DNA of 64,000 bases from an uncultured Granulosicoccus sp. (GCA_947492525.1 CANLNQ010000006.1:173352-237351); one strand, 5' to 3'; counted from the stretch's first letter, positions 48,631 through 58,524 are shown. Numbers and translations: made by a program. The notes: generated by a model not told the origin, from the sequence alone.

Positions 48631-48715
48631 GGTGCCGAGAAGAGGACTTGAACCTCCACATCCAAAGGATACATGCACCTGAAGCATGCGCGTCTACCAA
48701 TTCCGCCACCTCGGC
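48630..48715 (-). tRNA. tRNA-Leu (CAG anticodon)
   Basis: Read on the minus strand it folds as a class II tRNA of 86 bases. The acceptor stem is GCCGAGG pairing with the matching 3' strand, and the D-loop region is GGAATTGGTAGACGC. The anticodon arm CATGC-TTCAGGT-GCATG has anticodon CAG; a long variable arm is followed by the T arm GGAGGTTCAAGTCCTCT. The CCA end is encoded. It decodes CUG, the dominant leucine codon in the genes here. Confidence 0.95.
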
Positions 48716-48870
48716 CCGAAGTGTCGCCCAACTCGTCGTTGGGAAGCGCGTAATTTACACAAGCTTTTTGCTTTAGTCAACAACATCGGCAAAACAATTA
48801 CAGTGGATGGCTACTTGAACGTAGCGCTTTGGCGTACCCTTGCACACATCATGGATTTACATAGAGCACA

Positions 48871-51800
48871 ATGAGTACAAAAAAACGCGGTAGATCAAGG
48901 CCTGACAACGATCCTCATCGTTCTCGAGAGCAATCCCGCTACGACTCTCCCATTGCGAGTCGCGAATACATCACAACTGTTTTGAAGGCTGAGAAAGGCC
49001 CGATCGATTACGAAACCCTGGCAGAGAAGTTGTCTCTGACTGGAGATGCGAACGCAATGGAAGCATTGCGTCGCCGCGTCGGCGCCATGTTGCGCGATGG
49101 GCAGCTCATTCAGAACCGCAAGCGTGGGTTGGTGCCGGTCGACACCGAGGCATTGATTGCCGGTCGTATCAGCGCACATCCGGACGGCTTCGGCTTTCTG
49201 ATTACCGATGACGATGACAAGGACGTCTACCTGAATGGCAAGCAGATGCGTCAGGTCCTGCATGGAGACCGGGTTGTGGTCTGTGTCACCGGCACCGATC
49301 AACGCGGACGTCGTGAAGGGCGCATTGTCGAGATCGTCGAGCGCGCCAACAAGAGTCTTGTCGGTCGTTTGTCGATCGATCGAGGAACGGTCATCGTGTC
49401 TCCTGACAACAAGCGTATTCATCAGGATCTGTTGATCGCCGCTGGTGAGCTCGGTGGCGCTGTCCATGGGGACATGGTGGTTGCGGAGATCATTGATCAG
49501 CCGACGATACGGCATCAGCCTGTTGGTCGAGTGATCGAGGTTCTGGGGCAACATCTTCGTCCGGGCATGGAAATCGACGTGGCCTTGCACAGCCATGGCA
49601 TACCGACTGAATGGCCAGAGGCGGTTGTGGAGCAGGCCTCTGCGTTCTCTTCGACGGTCAATGAGCATGCTGCCCGTAATCGGAAGGATGTTCGTGAACT
49701 GTCGCTGATAACGATCGATGGTGCAGATGCGCGCGACTTCGATGATGCGGTGTGGTGCGAAAGACTGGAATCGGGCTGGCGCCTGATCGTGGCGATTGCC
49801 GATGTTGCCCATTATGTCGATCCGGGCTCGCCACTGGATCAGGAAGCGATCGAACGGGGTACATCCGTATATTTTCCCGGCCGGGTTGTGCCGATGCTGC
49901 CAGAAGTATTGTCCAACGGCCTGTGCTCGCTCAATCCGGATGTCGATCGTCTGTGCATGTTGTGCGAGCTGACTCTGGACAACGAAGCAACGGTGAAGAA
50001 GACACGCTTCCATAACGGGATCATGCGATCACATGCCCGTCTGACCTATGACCAGGTCAGTGAAATGCTGACTGAGCCGAAATCTGCCTTGCGCAAGAAG
50101 CATCAGTCGCTGGTGCCGATGATCGAAGAATTGCACAAGCTCTACAAGGCTCTGGCCCGCAAGCGCAAGAAGCGTGGGGCCATCGAATTCGACTCGAACG
50201 AGACGCATATCATTTTCGATGAGAACAAGAAGATCAAGGAGATCGTGCCCATCCAGCGCAATGACGCCCACAAGTTGATCGAAGAATGCATGATCCTTGC
50301 GAATATCGAGGCAGCGGCGTTTCTGGAAAAACATGAAATCCCTGCCTTGTATCGTGTGCATGCGGGTCCCAAGGCTGAGCGACTGATCGACCTGCGAGCC
50401 TTTCTGGCGCTACGGGGTCTGACCCTGGGGGGCGGCGAATCGCCATCAGCTCTCGACTATGCCGCTCTGGCGGAAGACATCAAGGATCTACCCGATCGCA
50501 GTGTGATTCAGACCGTGATGCTCAGATCGATGCAGCAGGCGGTCTATCAGCCCGCCAATGAGGGCCACTTCGGTCTGGCGCTGGATCAGTATGCGCACTT
50601 CACCTCGCCGATACGCCGCTACCCTGATCTGCTGGTTCACCGTGCCATCAAGCACCTGCTGACACGCCGCAAGGTCAGTGATTACCGCTATTCGAAAGAA
50701 GCCATGCAGGCACTGGGTGAAAGCTGCTCGATGACGGAAAGGCGTGCCGAGGAAGCCTCCAGAGAGGTGGTTTCGTGGCTCAAATGCGAATACATGCAGG
50801 AGCATGTCGGTAGTGAATTCAAGGGGGTCATCTCTGCCGTGACATCGTTCGGACTGTTTGTCGAGCTCACCGGGATACACGTTGAAGGTCTGGTGCACAT
50901 CACCAATCTGTCTCGCGACTATTACCGCTTCGATCAGGCCGCTCAGTCTCTGACCGGTGAGCGGACCGGCAGGCAGTATCATCTGGGCGATGCCATTGTC
51001 GTGCGTGTCGCCGCCGTCAACCTCGAGGATCGCAAGATCGATTTCAACGAAGTTGAACACCACGCTTCCAGAAGCAAGTCTGCACGGCGCAAGCCGCCTG
51101 CCGCTACCGCCGTGGCAGGTGCCACAGCAGCCGAACAAACAGCCGAGGCTCAGCAGCCGAAGAAGATCAAGACGGCGGAGCAGCGGCGAAAGGAGAAGCG
51201 CCGAAGGAAGCAGAAGCGTCGTGACATGAAGCGTGCAGAGAAGCGGGCGGCAGACAGGGCGGCGGCCGCCTTGCAGGCGGGCGTCGAGTCACCCGTCGCG
51301 ACGTCGCAACCCGTGGTTGCAGGCAAGGCATCACTGGTCGATCCGATCATCACCAATACCACCGGTACGCAGCCGGCCGAAGCAGGAGAGTCGGCGTCGG
51401 TGCAAGCGTCGCCCAGCGTGACCGAATCGACAGAGCCGGCCGTGGAAAGCGTGGTGGCGAAGAAGACGATCGCGAAAAAAGCTGCAGCGAAGAAGACGAC
51501 GGCGAAAAAGACTGCTGCGAAGAAGGCGGCAGCCAGCCAGAGCGCAGGAAAGAAAGCCGCCGCGAAGAAAACCGCCACAAGCAAGACAGCAGCAAAGAAG
51601 ACTGCATCGAAGAAAAAGGCGACAGCCAGCAAGACAGTTGCGAAAAAGGCCACAGCCAGCAAGACGGCAGCGAAGAAGGCCGCTTCGAAAACCGCAGTCA
51701 GCAAGACGGTGGCAAAAAAGGCGGCTTCGAAGAAAACGACAGCCGGCAAGGCGGTCGCGAAGAAGGCTGTGTCGAAAGCTGTTGCAAGCCGTCAAGCGAC

Positions 51801-52353
51801 GGCGAAGAAGGCGGTGGCGAAGAAAACGGCCTCCAGCCAGACGAGTGCTGCAAGCAAGTCTGCTGCGCAGAGCGCCTCAACGGGCAAGACAGCGGCGAAG
51901 AAGGCGGTAGCCAGGAAAACCGTGTCGAAGAAAGCCGTCAGCAAGAAAGTTGCTGCCAGGACAGTCGTCTCGACGGTGAGTGAGGCGAGTGCTGCAACGG
52001 CAGGAAAGGCGACGGCGACGACATCGCGCGGCAAGGCGGTTGCGAAAAAGGTCGCGGTCAGCAAGACCTCGAGCCAGAGGGCAACGGCGTCCACGCCAAC
52101 AGCAAGGAAAGTCATCGCGAAAAAGGCAGTGACGAAGAAAGCGGCGACGAAGAAGGCGGCCAGCAAGACGGCCAGCAAGACGGCCAGCAAGGCCACATCG
52201 AAGCAATCCCCGGCCGGCAAGGTTGCCAGGAAAAAGACGGCTGCAGTTCAGGCAGGTGGTGCAAAGGCGACCTCTACGGCAAGTTCTGCCAGCAAGAAGG
52301 CCGCTTCGCGTTCAAAGCGTGTGGCAAGGAAGAAATCCGAGGATGCATCATGA
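48871..52353 (+). CDS. rnr: ribonuclease R with very long Lys/Ala-rich C-terminal extension
   Basis: A 1160-residue exoribonuclease, against 813 in E. coli. A helix-turn-helix lies at ~30-90, two cold-shock domains at ~95-260, and the RNB domain with the catalytic DGADARDFDDAV at 283-294. The S1 domain is at ~645-730. A basic segment (QRRKEKRRRKQKRRDMKRAEKRAADR, ~770-795) resembles the usual RNase R tail. Then, from about residue 861 to the end, come roughly 300 residues of histone-H1-like AKK, SKT and AAKK repeats. No frameshift is needed: the frame is continuous and rlmB follows 17 bp later. The tail should bind nucleic acid; its role is not known. Confidence 0.95.
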   Translation: MSTKKRGRSRPDNDPHRSREQSRYDSPIASREYITTVLKAEKGPIDYETLAEKLSLTGDANAMEALRRRVGAMLRDGQLIQNRKRGLVPVDTEALIAGRISAHPDGFGFLITDDDDKDVYLNGKQMRQVLHGDRVVVCVTGTDQRGRREGRIVEIVERANKSLVGRLSIDRGTVIVSPDNKRIHQDLLIAAGELGGAVHGDMVVAEIIDQPTIRHQPVGRVIEVLGQHLRPGMEIDVALHSHGIPTEWPEAVVEQASAFSSTVNEHAARNRKDVRELSLITIDGADARDFDDAVWCERLESGWRLIVAIADVAHYVDPGSPLDQEAIERGTSVYFPGRVVPMLPEVLSNGLCSLNPDVDRLCMLCELTLDNEATVKKTRFHNGIMRSHARLTYDQVSEMLTEPKSALRKKHQSLVPMIEELHKLYKALARKRKKRGAIEFDSNETHIIFDENKKIKEIVPIQRNDAHKLIEECMILANIEAAAFLEKHEIPALYRVHAGPKAERLIDLRAFLALRGLTLGGGESPSALDYAALAEDIKDLPDRSVIQTVMLRSMQQAVYQPANEGHFGLALDQYAHFTSPIRRYPDLLVHRAIKHLLTRRKVSDYRYSKEAMQALGESCSMTERRAEEASREVVSWLKCEYMQEHVGSEFKGVISAVTSFGLFVELTGIHVEGLVHITNLSRDYYRFDQAAQSLTGERTGRQYHLGDAIVVRVAAVNLEDRKIDFNEVEHHASRSKSARRKPPAATAVAGATAAEQTAEAQQPKKIKTAEQRRKEKRRRKQKRRDMKRAEKRAADRAAAALQAGVESPVATSQPVVAGKASLVDPIITNTTGTQPAEAGESASVQASPSVTESTEPAVESVVAKKTIAKKAAAKKTTAKKTAAKKAAASQSAGKKAAAKKTATSKTAAKKTASKKKATASKTVAKKATASKTAAKKAASKTAVSKTVAKKAASKKTTAGKAVAKKAVSKAVASRQATAKKAVAKKTASSQTSAASKSAAQSASTGKTAAKKAVARKTVSKKAVSKKVAARTVVSTVSEASAATAGKATATTSRGKAVAKKVAVSKTSSQRATASTPTARKVIAKKAVTKKAATKKAASKTASKTASKATSKQSPAGKVARKKTAAVQAGGAKATSTASSASKKAASRSKRVARKKSEDAS

Positions 52354-52369
52354 CGGGGTGTCCGGGCGC

Positions 52370-53122
52370 ATGACGGAGCAATACGTAGGCGGTTTGCACA
52401 GTGTGAAGGCGGCGCTGAAAAGTTCTGCTGGCCAGATCGATTGCCTGTTCGTGCAGAAGGGTCGTCGAGATACACGGTTGCGCGATCTGCAGGTTCTGGC
52501 CGGCAAACATGCCATCGAGGTTCGTGAAGTCAATCGGGCAGCGCTGAATGAACTGGTCAGCGATGTTCAGCACCAGGGTGTCGTTGCCCGCTTGAAAGGC
52601 GGGTCGACAGGTGTCCGCCAGGATCTGAGCGAATATGTGCAGCAGTTACTGTTTCAGGAGCGCAGCGAGTCACTGTTGCTGCTTATTCTCGATGAAGTGC
52701 AGGATCCTCACAATCTGGGCGCCTGTCTGCGCAGCGCCGATGCCGCGGGGGTTGATGCTTTGGTGGTTCCTGCCGATAACAGTGTCGGTCTGACACCCGT
52801 GGTCCGCAAGGTTGCCTCGGGTGCGGCCGAGCAGGTGCCTCTTTTTCAGGTCAGCAATCTGCAGAGAGCGCTGGGGGAGTTGCAGGATCTGGGCATCTGG
52901 GTGTACGGAGCTGCCGGTGAAGCGAGCGAGAGTCTGTTCGACCTGGATCTGACCGGGCATGTTGCGCTGGTCATGGGGGCCGAGGGGCGCGGCATGCGCC
53001 GTCTGACAAGGGAGCGATGTGATCAGTTGTATCAGTTGCCCATGAAGGGCACTGTCAGCAGTCTCAATGTCTCGGTTGCGGCCGGCATCAGTCTGTTCGA
53101 GGTCGTGCGGCAGCGAGGCTGA
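52370..53122 (+). CDS. rlmB: 23S rRNA (guanosine-2'-O-)-methyltransferase RlmB
   Basis: A 250-residue SpoU-family methyltransferase that modifies G2251 of 23S rRNA. The N-terminal substrate-binding domain (EQYVGGLHSVKAALK... VQHQGVVARLKG) is followed by the knotted SPOUT domain with the three motifs LLILDEVQDPHNLGACLRSADA, HVALVMGAEGRGMRRLTRERCDQL and LPMKGTVSSLNVSVAAGISLFEVVRQR. Start chosen at ATG 52370; an earlier in-frame ATG at 52343 overlaps rnr and lacks spacing for a ribosome-binding site. The rnr-rlmB pairing is conserved in gammaproteobacteria. Confidence 0.95.
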   Translation: MTEQYVGGLHSVKAALKSSAGQIDCLFVQKGRRDTRLRDLQVLAGKHAIEVREVNRAALNELVSDVQHQGVVARLKGGSTGVRQDLSEYVQQLLFQERSESLLLLILDEVQDPHNLGACLRSADAAGVDALVVPADNSVGLTPVVRKVASGAAEQVPLFQVSNLQRALGELQDLGIWVYGAAGEASESLFDLDLTGHVALVMGAEGRGMRRLTRERCDQLYQLPMKGTVSSLNVSVAAGISLFEVVRQRG

Positions 53123-53138
53123 TTCGGAATCCGAGTGC

Positions 53139-53167
53139 TTGTCCCAGCGTGAAAAACAAGTTATGAT
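53139..53167 (+). promoter_or_regulatory. sigma-70 promoter for the rpsF operon
   Basis: TTGTCC, a 17-base spacer, and TATGAT: a near-consensus promoter 93 bp before the rpsF start, in the gap after rlmB. The ~85-base leader that would follow could contain the S6:S18 autoregulatory site. Confidence 0.6.
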
Positions 53168-53259
53168 TGAAAGGCTTTGTCATCCGGCAAGGTCAACTTC
53201 CTCGTCCAGTCATGTACCCCAAGGGTATTGTGGCGGGCGTTAATCCACAGGGAGCAATA

Positions 53260-53688
53260 ATGCGCCATTACGAAATCGTGTTTCTGGTCCACCCTGACCA
53301 GAGCGAGCAGGTGCCTGCGATGATCGAAAGATACCGCGGCATCATCGAATCGCAGGACGGTGTCATTCACCGTCAGGAAGATTGGGGGCGCCGTCAGCTC
53401 GCGTACCCGATCAACAAGATCTACAAGGCTCACTACACGCTCATGAATATCGAGTGCGAGCAGCAGGCGCTTGACGAACTGACCAGTGCTTTCAAGTTCA
53501 ACGATGCTGTCATTCGCCACATGGTTCTGTTGCGTGATGAAGCGGTCACCGAAGCGTCACACCTGATCAAGAAGGATGAGTCCCGTGGAGACGAAGAGCG
53601 TCGTGCGCGTAGCAGCGAGGATGATTCCGGCAGTTCGGATGCCGAAGCATCTGCACCTGCAGCACCCGCTGCTGACGCCGCCAACTGA
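53260..53688 (+). CDS. rpsF: 30S ribosomal protein S6
   Basis: A 142-residue ribosomal protein starting [21 protein letters not shown], with [24 protein letters not shown] and the [19 protein letters not shown] end of the ferredoxin-like fold. A 40-residue acidic/Ala tail ([21 protein letters not shown]...) extends beyond the fold. ATG 53260 is preceded by GGAG. It pairs with S18 in the 30S subunit and is followed by rpsR after 20 bp. Confidence 0.97.
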   Translation: MRHYEIVFLVHPDQSEQVPAMIERYRGIIESQDGVIHRQEDWGRRQLAYPINKIYKAHYTLMNIECEQQALDELTSAFKFNDAVIRHMVLLRDEAVTEASHLIKKDESRGDEERRARSSEDDSGSSDAEASAPAAPAADAAN

Positions 53689-53708
53689 TCCCACTCGGAG
53701 AATCCAAT

Positions 53709-53933
53709 ATGTCACGTTATTTCCGTCGTCGTAAATACTGCCGTTTCACTGCTGAAGGCATCACTGAAATCGACTACAAGGACCTTGAACTGCTCAAGGG
53801 CTTCGTTACCGAAACCGGCAAGATCGTTCCTAGCCGCATCACTGGTACCAAGGCTCGCTATCAGCGTCAGCTGGCTACTGCCATCAAGCGCGCTCGATAC
53901 GTCGCTCTGCTGCCGTACACCGATCAGCACTAG
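53709..53933 (+). CDS. rpsR: 30S ribosomal protein S18
   Basis: A 74-residue basic protein with the standard layout: [69 protein letters not shown]. It binds S6 and 16S rRNA in the platform of the 30S subunit. CGGAGAAT precedes the start. It sits between rpsF and a DUF2232 membrane gene, as in Pseudomonas relatives. Confidence 0.98.
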   Translation: MSRYFRRRKYCRFTAEGITEIDYKDLELLKGFVTETGKIVPSRITGTKARYQRQLATAIKRARYVALLPYTDQH

Positions 53934-54083
53934 ACCTATCGAGTCTGGCGCCGGGTCAGAATGCTTTTTTCCGATTGCCTGTCTGTGGGTCTGCCTGATC
54001 ACGGCAGGCTCAATACCTTCGGAGATTCTGACTGACGCAATCGAGGCAACGTCAATGAGCTCGTTCAACAGGATTGACAAGCG

Positions 54084-55034
54084 ATGATCGGGCTGGCCAG
54101 GATTGCCGACCGAGGGCCGTTTGTGGCGGCTGCTCTGGCTGCGACTCTGTTGTTGCTGGCCCTCTGGCTACCCGCGCTGGTAGCAGCAGGCAATATGTCC
54201 GGGCTGCTGATACTGGCGAGCATGGCGTCCATGTTCTTTCTGATCGCCAGTGCCGCCGTGGTTGCCTTTGTCGCCCTGCGTCACGGGGAGCTATCGGCGG
54301 TACGGGTGGTCGGTGGTTGCCTTGTCATGCTGATCGTGGTGTCCATCGTGTTGTACCAGTCGCCGATTCACGTGCCGCTGGTCGCCAGTGTCTTCTGGTT
54401 GCCGGCCATTCTGGCGGCCATGGTGCTGGCACGATCGGTAAAACTCGATTACGCCGTACTGACCATCGTTGCCTGTGGCGTCGTGGTGGTCATCGGTTTG
54501 AGTGTGATTACCGGGGACAGTGTCGAATTCTGGCGATCGCAGTTCGGCGACGCAGTGGTGATGGAGGGCGATACGGCCTCGGCAGCGCTGAGCGTGGAAC
54601 AGCAGGAAGCCTTCATGGACACGATGGCTAGAATGATGACAGGTGCGCTGGGCGTATCGGTCGTCAGCATTGCCTTGGGTGCCTTGTTTCTGGCGCGTTC
54701 CTGGCAGGCGGGTCTGTTCAATCCGGGCGGATTCCAGAAGGAGTTTCATGCACTGTCGCTGGGTCGCAATGCGGCTCTGCTGTGTGTTCTGATCGTTGCC
54801 CTGGCCATTTTCGTGGGCGGGCAATTGTCGGGAGCCATAGCGATGGTCGTGATCTTTGCTTTTTTTATACAAGGGCTGGCCGTGACTCACGCGTTGGTCA
54901 AACAACGCGGCATGCACCGCTACTGGCTGCACGGTATCTATGTGTTGCTGCTGCTGCCGCATACTTTGCTTTTACTGGCAGCGCTGGGTCTGGCGGATAA
55001 TCTGTTCAGCCTGCGGCGCTCCAAGAACGTCTGA
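54084..55034 (+). CDS. DUF2232 family membrane protein
   Basis: A 316-residue integral membrane protein with eight or so helices, conserved between rpsR and rplI in many gammaproteobacteria. Helices begin at [25 protein letters not shown]; the loop near residues 150-190 is acidic ([24 protein letters not shown]). Its pattern fits DUF2232/YybS. It may have a role in cell envelope or ribosome-linked growth, but nothing is established. The 150-bp gap before it contains small hairpins only. It ends 14 bp before rplI. Confidence 0.85.
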   Translation: MIGLARIADRGPFVAAALAATLLLLALWLPALVAAGNMSGLLILASMASMFFLIASAAVVAFVALRHGELSAVRVVGGCLVMLIVVSIVLYQSPIHVPLVASVFWLPAILAAMVLARSVKLDYAVLTIVACGVVVVIGLSVITGDSVEFWRSQFGDAVVMEGDTASAALSVEQQEAFMDTMARMMTGALGVSVVSIALGALFLARSWQAGLFNPGGFQKEFHALSLGRNAALLCVLIVALAIFVGGQLSGAIAMVVIFAFFIQGLAVTHALVKQRGMHRYWLHGIYVLLLLPHTLLLLAALGLADNLFSLRRSKNV

Positions 55035-55048
55035 TTGGAGAATTTATA

Positions 55049-55501
55049 ATGCAAGTCATACTGCTTGAGAAAATCGACAAGGTCGGTCTGCTGGGTGATT
55101 TGGTAGAGGTGAAGTCCGGATACGCCCGAAACTTCCTGCTGCCACAGGGAAAGGCTGAAATGGCCACACCTGACAACATCGAAGCCTTTCAGCAGCGTCG
55201 AGCCGAGCTGGAAAAGCAGCAGGCGGAAGCGCTGTCTGATGCGAATGCTCGCAAGGCGGCTCTTGATGGCACAACGGTCAGCATCACTTCGCGTGCCGGA
55301 ACCGAAGGCAAGCTGTTCGGTTCAATCGGTACAGAAGAGATCCGTGCCGCGTTCGAAGCTGCTGGACAAACCGTCGAGAAGAAAGAGATTCGTCTGCCGG
55401 AAGGTCCTCTGCGCAATGTCGGTGAGCACCCCGTTACTCTGCATCTTCACGCCGATGTAGACGCAGAAGTCATTGTCAACGTGGTTGGCGAAGAAGTCTG
55501 A
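55049..55501 (+). CDS. rplI: 50S ribosomal protein L9
   Basis: A 150-residue two-domain protein: the N-terminal rRNA-binding domain ([40 protein letters not shown]), the long connecting helix ([30 protein letters not shown]) and the C-terminal domain ([19 protein letters not shown]... NVVGEEV). TTGGAGAAT precedes the start. It closes the ribosomal part of the rpsF operon. A CCGGCG/CGCCGG hairpin (55517-55545) follows, with no T-tract. Confidence 0.98.
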   Translation: MQVILLEKIDKVGLLGDLVEVKSGYARNFLLPQGKAEMATPDNIEAFQQRRAELEKQQAEALSDANARKAALDGTTVSITSRAGTEGKLFGSIGTEEIRAAFEAAGQTVEKKEIRLPEGPLRNVGEHPVTLHLHADVDAEVIVNVVGEEV

Positions 55502-55733
55502 TTCAAACTGTCGTGTCCGGCGCAGGGCGTTGTGACTGTCGCCGGTCCTGCCTGAGGCAAGGATGCCCGGGTAATGGCTGTGCCTTCGGGTGGAGGTGGA
55601 TCGGCATGGCGTCATGTCTGCCTGACTGAATGTGACATGCTCACGTCGATCGGGCGGTCATTGCTGCACATGGACGGTGTTTGATTGCGGTACAGTCAAC
55701 TGATAGTCAGCACTCAGCCGGAGTAACTTGCAG

Positions 55734-57326
55734 ATGGTTCATACGCCAGAAGATTTTGATTTTCATCCGGCGATGGAGCAGGACGAGTACGGCGCGCCTC
55801 TGGATGCGTCTCCGGAAGATTTCGGCGTGGATCTGGCAGCTTTTGGCCCTGCAGATGCCCCTCCGAGCCAGAACACCGGCTACGGCGGTCCGTCGGGAGA
55901 AGGCTGGTCAGGTGGTTCGCGTTCCGGTAAACGCTCCACGAAGCAGTTGATGGAGCAGCTGTCCAAGCGCCGCAATAATGAACCACCCCAATCGCTCGAA
56001 GCGGAACAGGCCGTTCTCGGGTGCCTGATGCTGGAGGCCAACGAGGCCTTCGACAAGGTATCCGAAACCGTTGGCGAATCCGATTTCTATCAATTCAATC
56101 ACCGCCTGATCTTTCGCGCCATATCGGCGCTTGCCACTGAAGGACGGCATCCCGATGTGGTGACAGTGACCGGGTGGCTGCAGACGCACGGCGATCTCGA
56201 GGATGCGGGTGGTCTGAACTATATTGGTGCACTGGTGGAGGTCACTCCCAGCGCCAGCAACATCAAGGCCTATGCGGAGATCGTGCGTGAACGCTCGGTG
56301 CTTCGTCAACTGGTCGCGGTAGCCAACGAGATTGCCGACAGCGCCTACGATGCCGGTGGCCGCAGCTCGAAAGACTTGCTGGACGAGGCTGAAACCAAGG
56401 TCTTCGCCATTGCCGATCAGACCTCGAAAGGGGCGGGTGGCTTCCATGACATCAAGAGTGTGCTGTCGGGCGCGATTGAGCGGATCAACATGTTGTTCGA
56501 ATCCGATGAAGCCATCACCGGGCTGTCAACCGGCTTTACCGAGCTGGACGAGAAGACCAGTGGGTTGCAGAAATCGGATCTGATCATCGTCGCAGGGCGC
56601 CCCTCCATGGGCAAGACGACCTTCGCCATGAATGTTGCCGAGAATGCCGCGATGGGCTCCGATGCGCCGGTGGCCATCTTCAGTATGGAGATGCCTGCCG
56701 AGCAATTGGGCATGAGAATGATCTCATCGCTGGGCCGGGTGGAGCTGCAGAAGCTCAGAACGGGTAAGCTCGGTGAGCAGGACTGGCCCAGAATCACGTC
56801 GGCAATCACGCTGCTGAACCAGAAGCGAAATGTCTACATTGATGACACGCCGGCTCTGACACCAACCGACTTGCGAGCACGCTGTCGACGTCTGGCACGT
56901 GAACATGGCCTGGGCCTGATCGTCATCGACTACCTGCAGCTGATGCAGATCGCTGACAGCAAGGAAAATCGTACCAGTGAAATATCGGAAATCTCGCGTT
57001 CCCTGAAGGCACTGGCCAAGGAACTGCAGGTTCCCGTGATTGCATTGTCCCAGTTGAACCGAAGTCTGGAGCAACGCCCGGACAAACGCCCCGTCATGTC
57101 GGATCTGCGAGAATCAGGCGCGATCGAGCAGGATGCCGACGTCATCATGTTCATCTATCGCGACGAGGTCTATAACCCGGAAGATGAGGCCAGCAAGGGG
57201 CGCGCTGAAATACTGATCAGAAAGCAGCGAAATGGACCTATCGGTACCGTGCACCTGACCTTTCTCGGGCAGTACACCCGATTTGAAAACTTTTCTCCGG
57301 AAATCATGACCGGAGAATTTTCCTGA
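55734..57326 (+). CDS. dnaB: replicative DNA helicase DnaB
   Basis: A 530-residue RecA-fold helicase that unwinds DNA at the fork. The N-terminal primase-interacting domain is PPQSLEAEQAVLGCLMLEANEAFDKV. The RecA domain has Walker A AGRPSMGKTTFAMN, FSMEMPAEQLGMRM, Walker B LIVIDYLQLMQI, the ALSQLNRSLEQRPDKRPVMSDLRESGAIEQDADVI stretch and the C-terminal IRKQRNGPIGTVHLTF. It carries about 85 extra, acidic and Gly/Ser-rich N-terminal residues not present in E. coli DnaB. I start it at ATG 55734 after CGGAGTAAC; a TTG two codons earlier is also in frame. It lies in the standard rplI-dnaB-alr order. Confidence 0.96.
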   Translation: MVHTPEDFDFHPAMEQDEYGAPLDASPEDFGVDLAAFGPADAPPSQNTGYGGPSGEGWSGGSRSGKRSTKQLMEQLSKRRNNEPPQSLEAEQAVLGCLMLEANEAFDKVSETVGESDFYQFNHRLIFRAISALATEGRHPDVVTVTGWLQTHGDLEDAGGLNYIGALVEVTPSASNIKAYAEIVRERSVLRQLVAVANEIADSAYDAGGRSSKDLLDEAETKVFAIADQTSKGAGGFHDIKSVLSGAIERINMLFESDEAITGLSTGFTELDEKTSGLQKSDLIIVAGRPSMGKTTFAMNVAENAAMGSDAPVAIFSMEMPAEQLGMRMISSLGRVELQKLRTGKLGEQDWPRITSAITLLNQKRNVYIDDTPALTPTDLRARCRRLAREHGLGLIVIDYLQLMQIADSKENRTSEISEISRSLKALAKELQVPVIALSQLNRSLEQRPDKRPVMSDLRESGAIEQDADVIMFIYRDEVYNPEDEASKGRAEILIRKQRNGPIGTVHLTFLGQYTRFENFSPEIMTGEFS

Positions 57327-57342
57327 TGGACGGTATCGACTG

Positions 57343-58524
57343 ATGTCACACGAATTCTCGGTATCGCGCGAGCTGGGTCAAGGCCCTGATGATGCCAGCA
57401 CGCGTTCGGTGACCATTACGGTCAATCTGCAGGCCTTGCGCAGGAATCTCGCCACGGCCAGAAGATTGAGTGGCGGATCCCGACAATTTGCAACGATCAA
57501 GGCCGACGCCTACGGTCATGGGGCAGTGGCAGTGGCACACGCACTGTCTCCCAGAGCATCGAGACGACAATACAGCGAGCCGGCGTCGTTGACCAATGAA
57601 CCCACGGAGTCGGTCGCCGATGGCTTTGCCGTTGTGACTCTGGGGGAGGCTCTCGAGCTTCGCCAGTCCGGCATACGTCAGTCGATACTGGTGTTGCAGG
57701 GGCCTCAGAACGAGAGCGCGGCGACGCAGATGAGTCGTCACCAGTTCTGGCCTGTCATCCATGACAGACAGCAGTATGATTGGTTTCGGCGACACCCCGA
57801 TTGTGGGGAGCTGCGATCCTGGTTGAAGGTGGATACGGGGATGGGGCGCCTGGGCTTTTCACCCGACGAGGCCAATCGACTACTCGCGTCTGACGATGGC
57901 GTTTTCTGGTACGGGGTCATGACTCACTTCGCCTGTGCCGATGAAACCGATAATCCGTATACCGAGCAGCAGGTGGATCGCTTCAATGGTGTGCAGTCGG
58001 CGTTGTCACTGCAACGCTCCATGGCCAACTCGGCAGGGGTGCTGGCCTGGCCGGCGAGCAGGGCAGACTGGGCGCGACCCGGTATCATGCTGTACGGGTG
58101 CAATCCGCTTGACAGAGATCTCGGTGAGGGCGTCACGCTACACGCTGTCATGACCGCCGAGGCACCACTTATCTCGGTCAAGCTCATGAAGCAAGGGACC
58201 GGGATCGGCTATGCCCAGGCATGGCGCTGTCCTCAGGACATGCCGGTGGGTTACGTGGCCGCAGGATACCGCGATGGAATTCCCCGAGTACTGGACGATA
58301 CTGCCCGGGTGAGTGTTGCCGGTGTGAAATGTCCCGTCATCGGGCGTGTCTCGATGGATTCATTCGCGATCGATCTGCGCCAGGTCCCGGATGCGAAGGT
58401 CGGCGATGCGGTCGAGCTCTGGGGAGAGAACAATTCCGTGGATGAACTGGCCAGTGCCGCCGGCACCATCAGTTACGAGCTGCTGACATCCATCCGTGGC
58501 AAGCGGGTGTATCTCGATAGGTGA
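57343..58524 (+). CDS. alr: alanine racemase
   Basis: A 393-residue PLP enzyme making D-alanine for peptidoglycan. The PLP lysine is Lys53 in TIKADAYGHGA. WLKVDTGMGRLGFSPDEA, SMANSAGVLAWPASRADWARPGIMLYG and the tyrosine region GIGYAQAW are present, and the end has VGRVSMDSFAIDLRQVPDAKVGDAVELWG. A ~25-residue N-terminal extension and a small insert at ~65-90 make it slightly longer than usual. It follows dnaB by 16 bp and is probably in the same transcript. Confidence 0.95.
   Translation: MSHEFSVSRELGQGPDDASTRSVTITVNLQALRRNLATARRLSGGSRQFATIKADAYGHGAVAVAHALSPRASRRQYSEPASLTNEPTESVADGFAVVTLGEALELRQSGIRQSILVLQGPQNESAATQMSRHQFWPVIHDRQQYDWFRRHPDCGELRSWLKVDTGMGRLGFSPDEANRLLASDDGVFWYGVMTHFACADETDNPYTEQQVDRFNGVQSALSLQRSMANSAGVLAWPASRADWARPGIMLYGCNPLDRDLGEGVTLHAVMTAEAPLISVKLMKQGTGIGYAQAWRCPQDMPVGYVAAGYRDGIPRVLDDTARVSVAGVKCPVIGRVSMDSFAIDLRQVPDAKVGDAVELWGENNSVDELASAAGTISYELLTSIRGKRVYLDR

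Noticed and set aside
51150..52220. Long minus-strand frames opposite the rnr tail (Phe/Ala-rich, membrane-like)
   Set aside because: They are the complement of AAG/GCG-type repeats, which gives Phe/Leu/Ala/Val runs by composition; rnr is continuous on the other strand.
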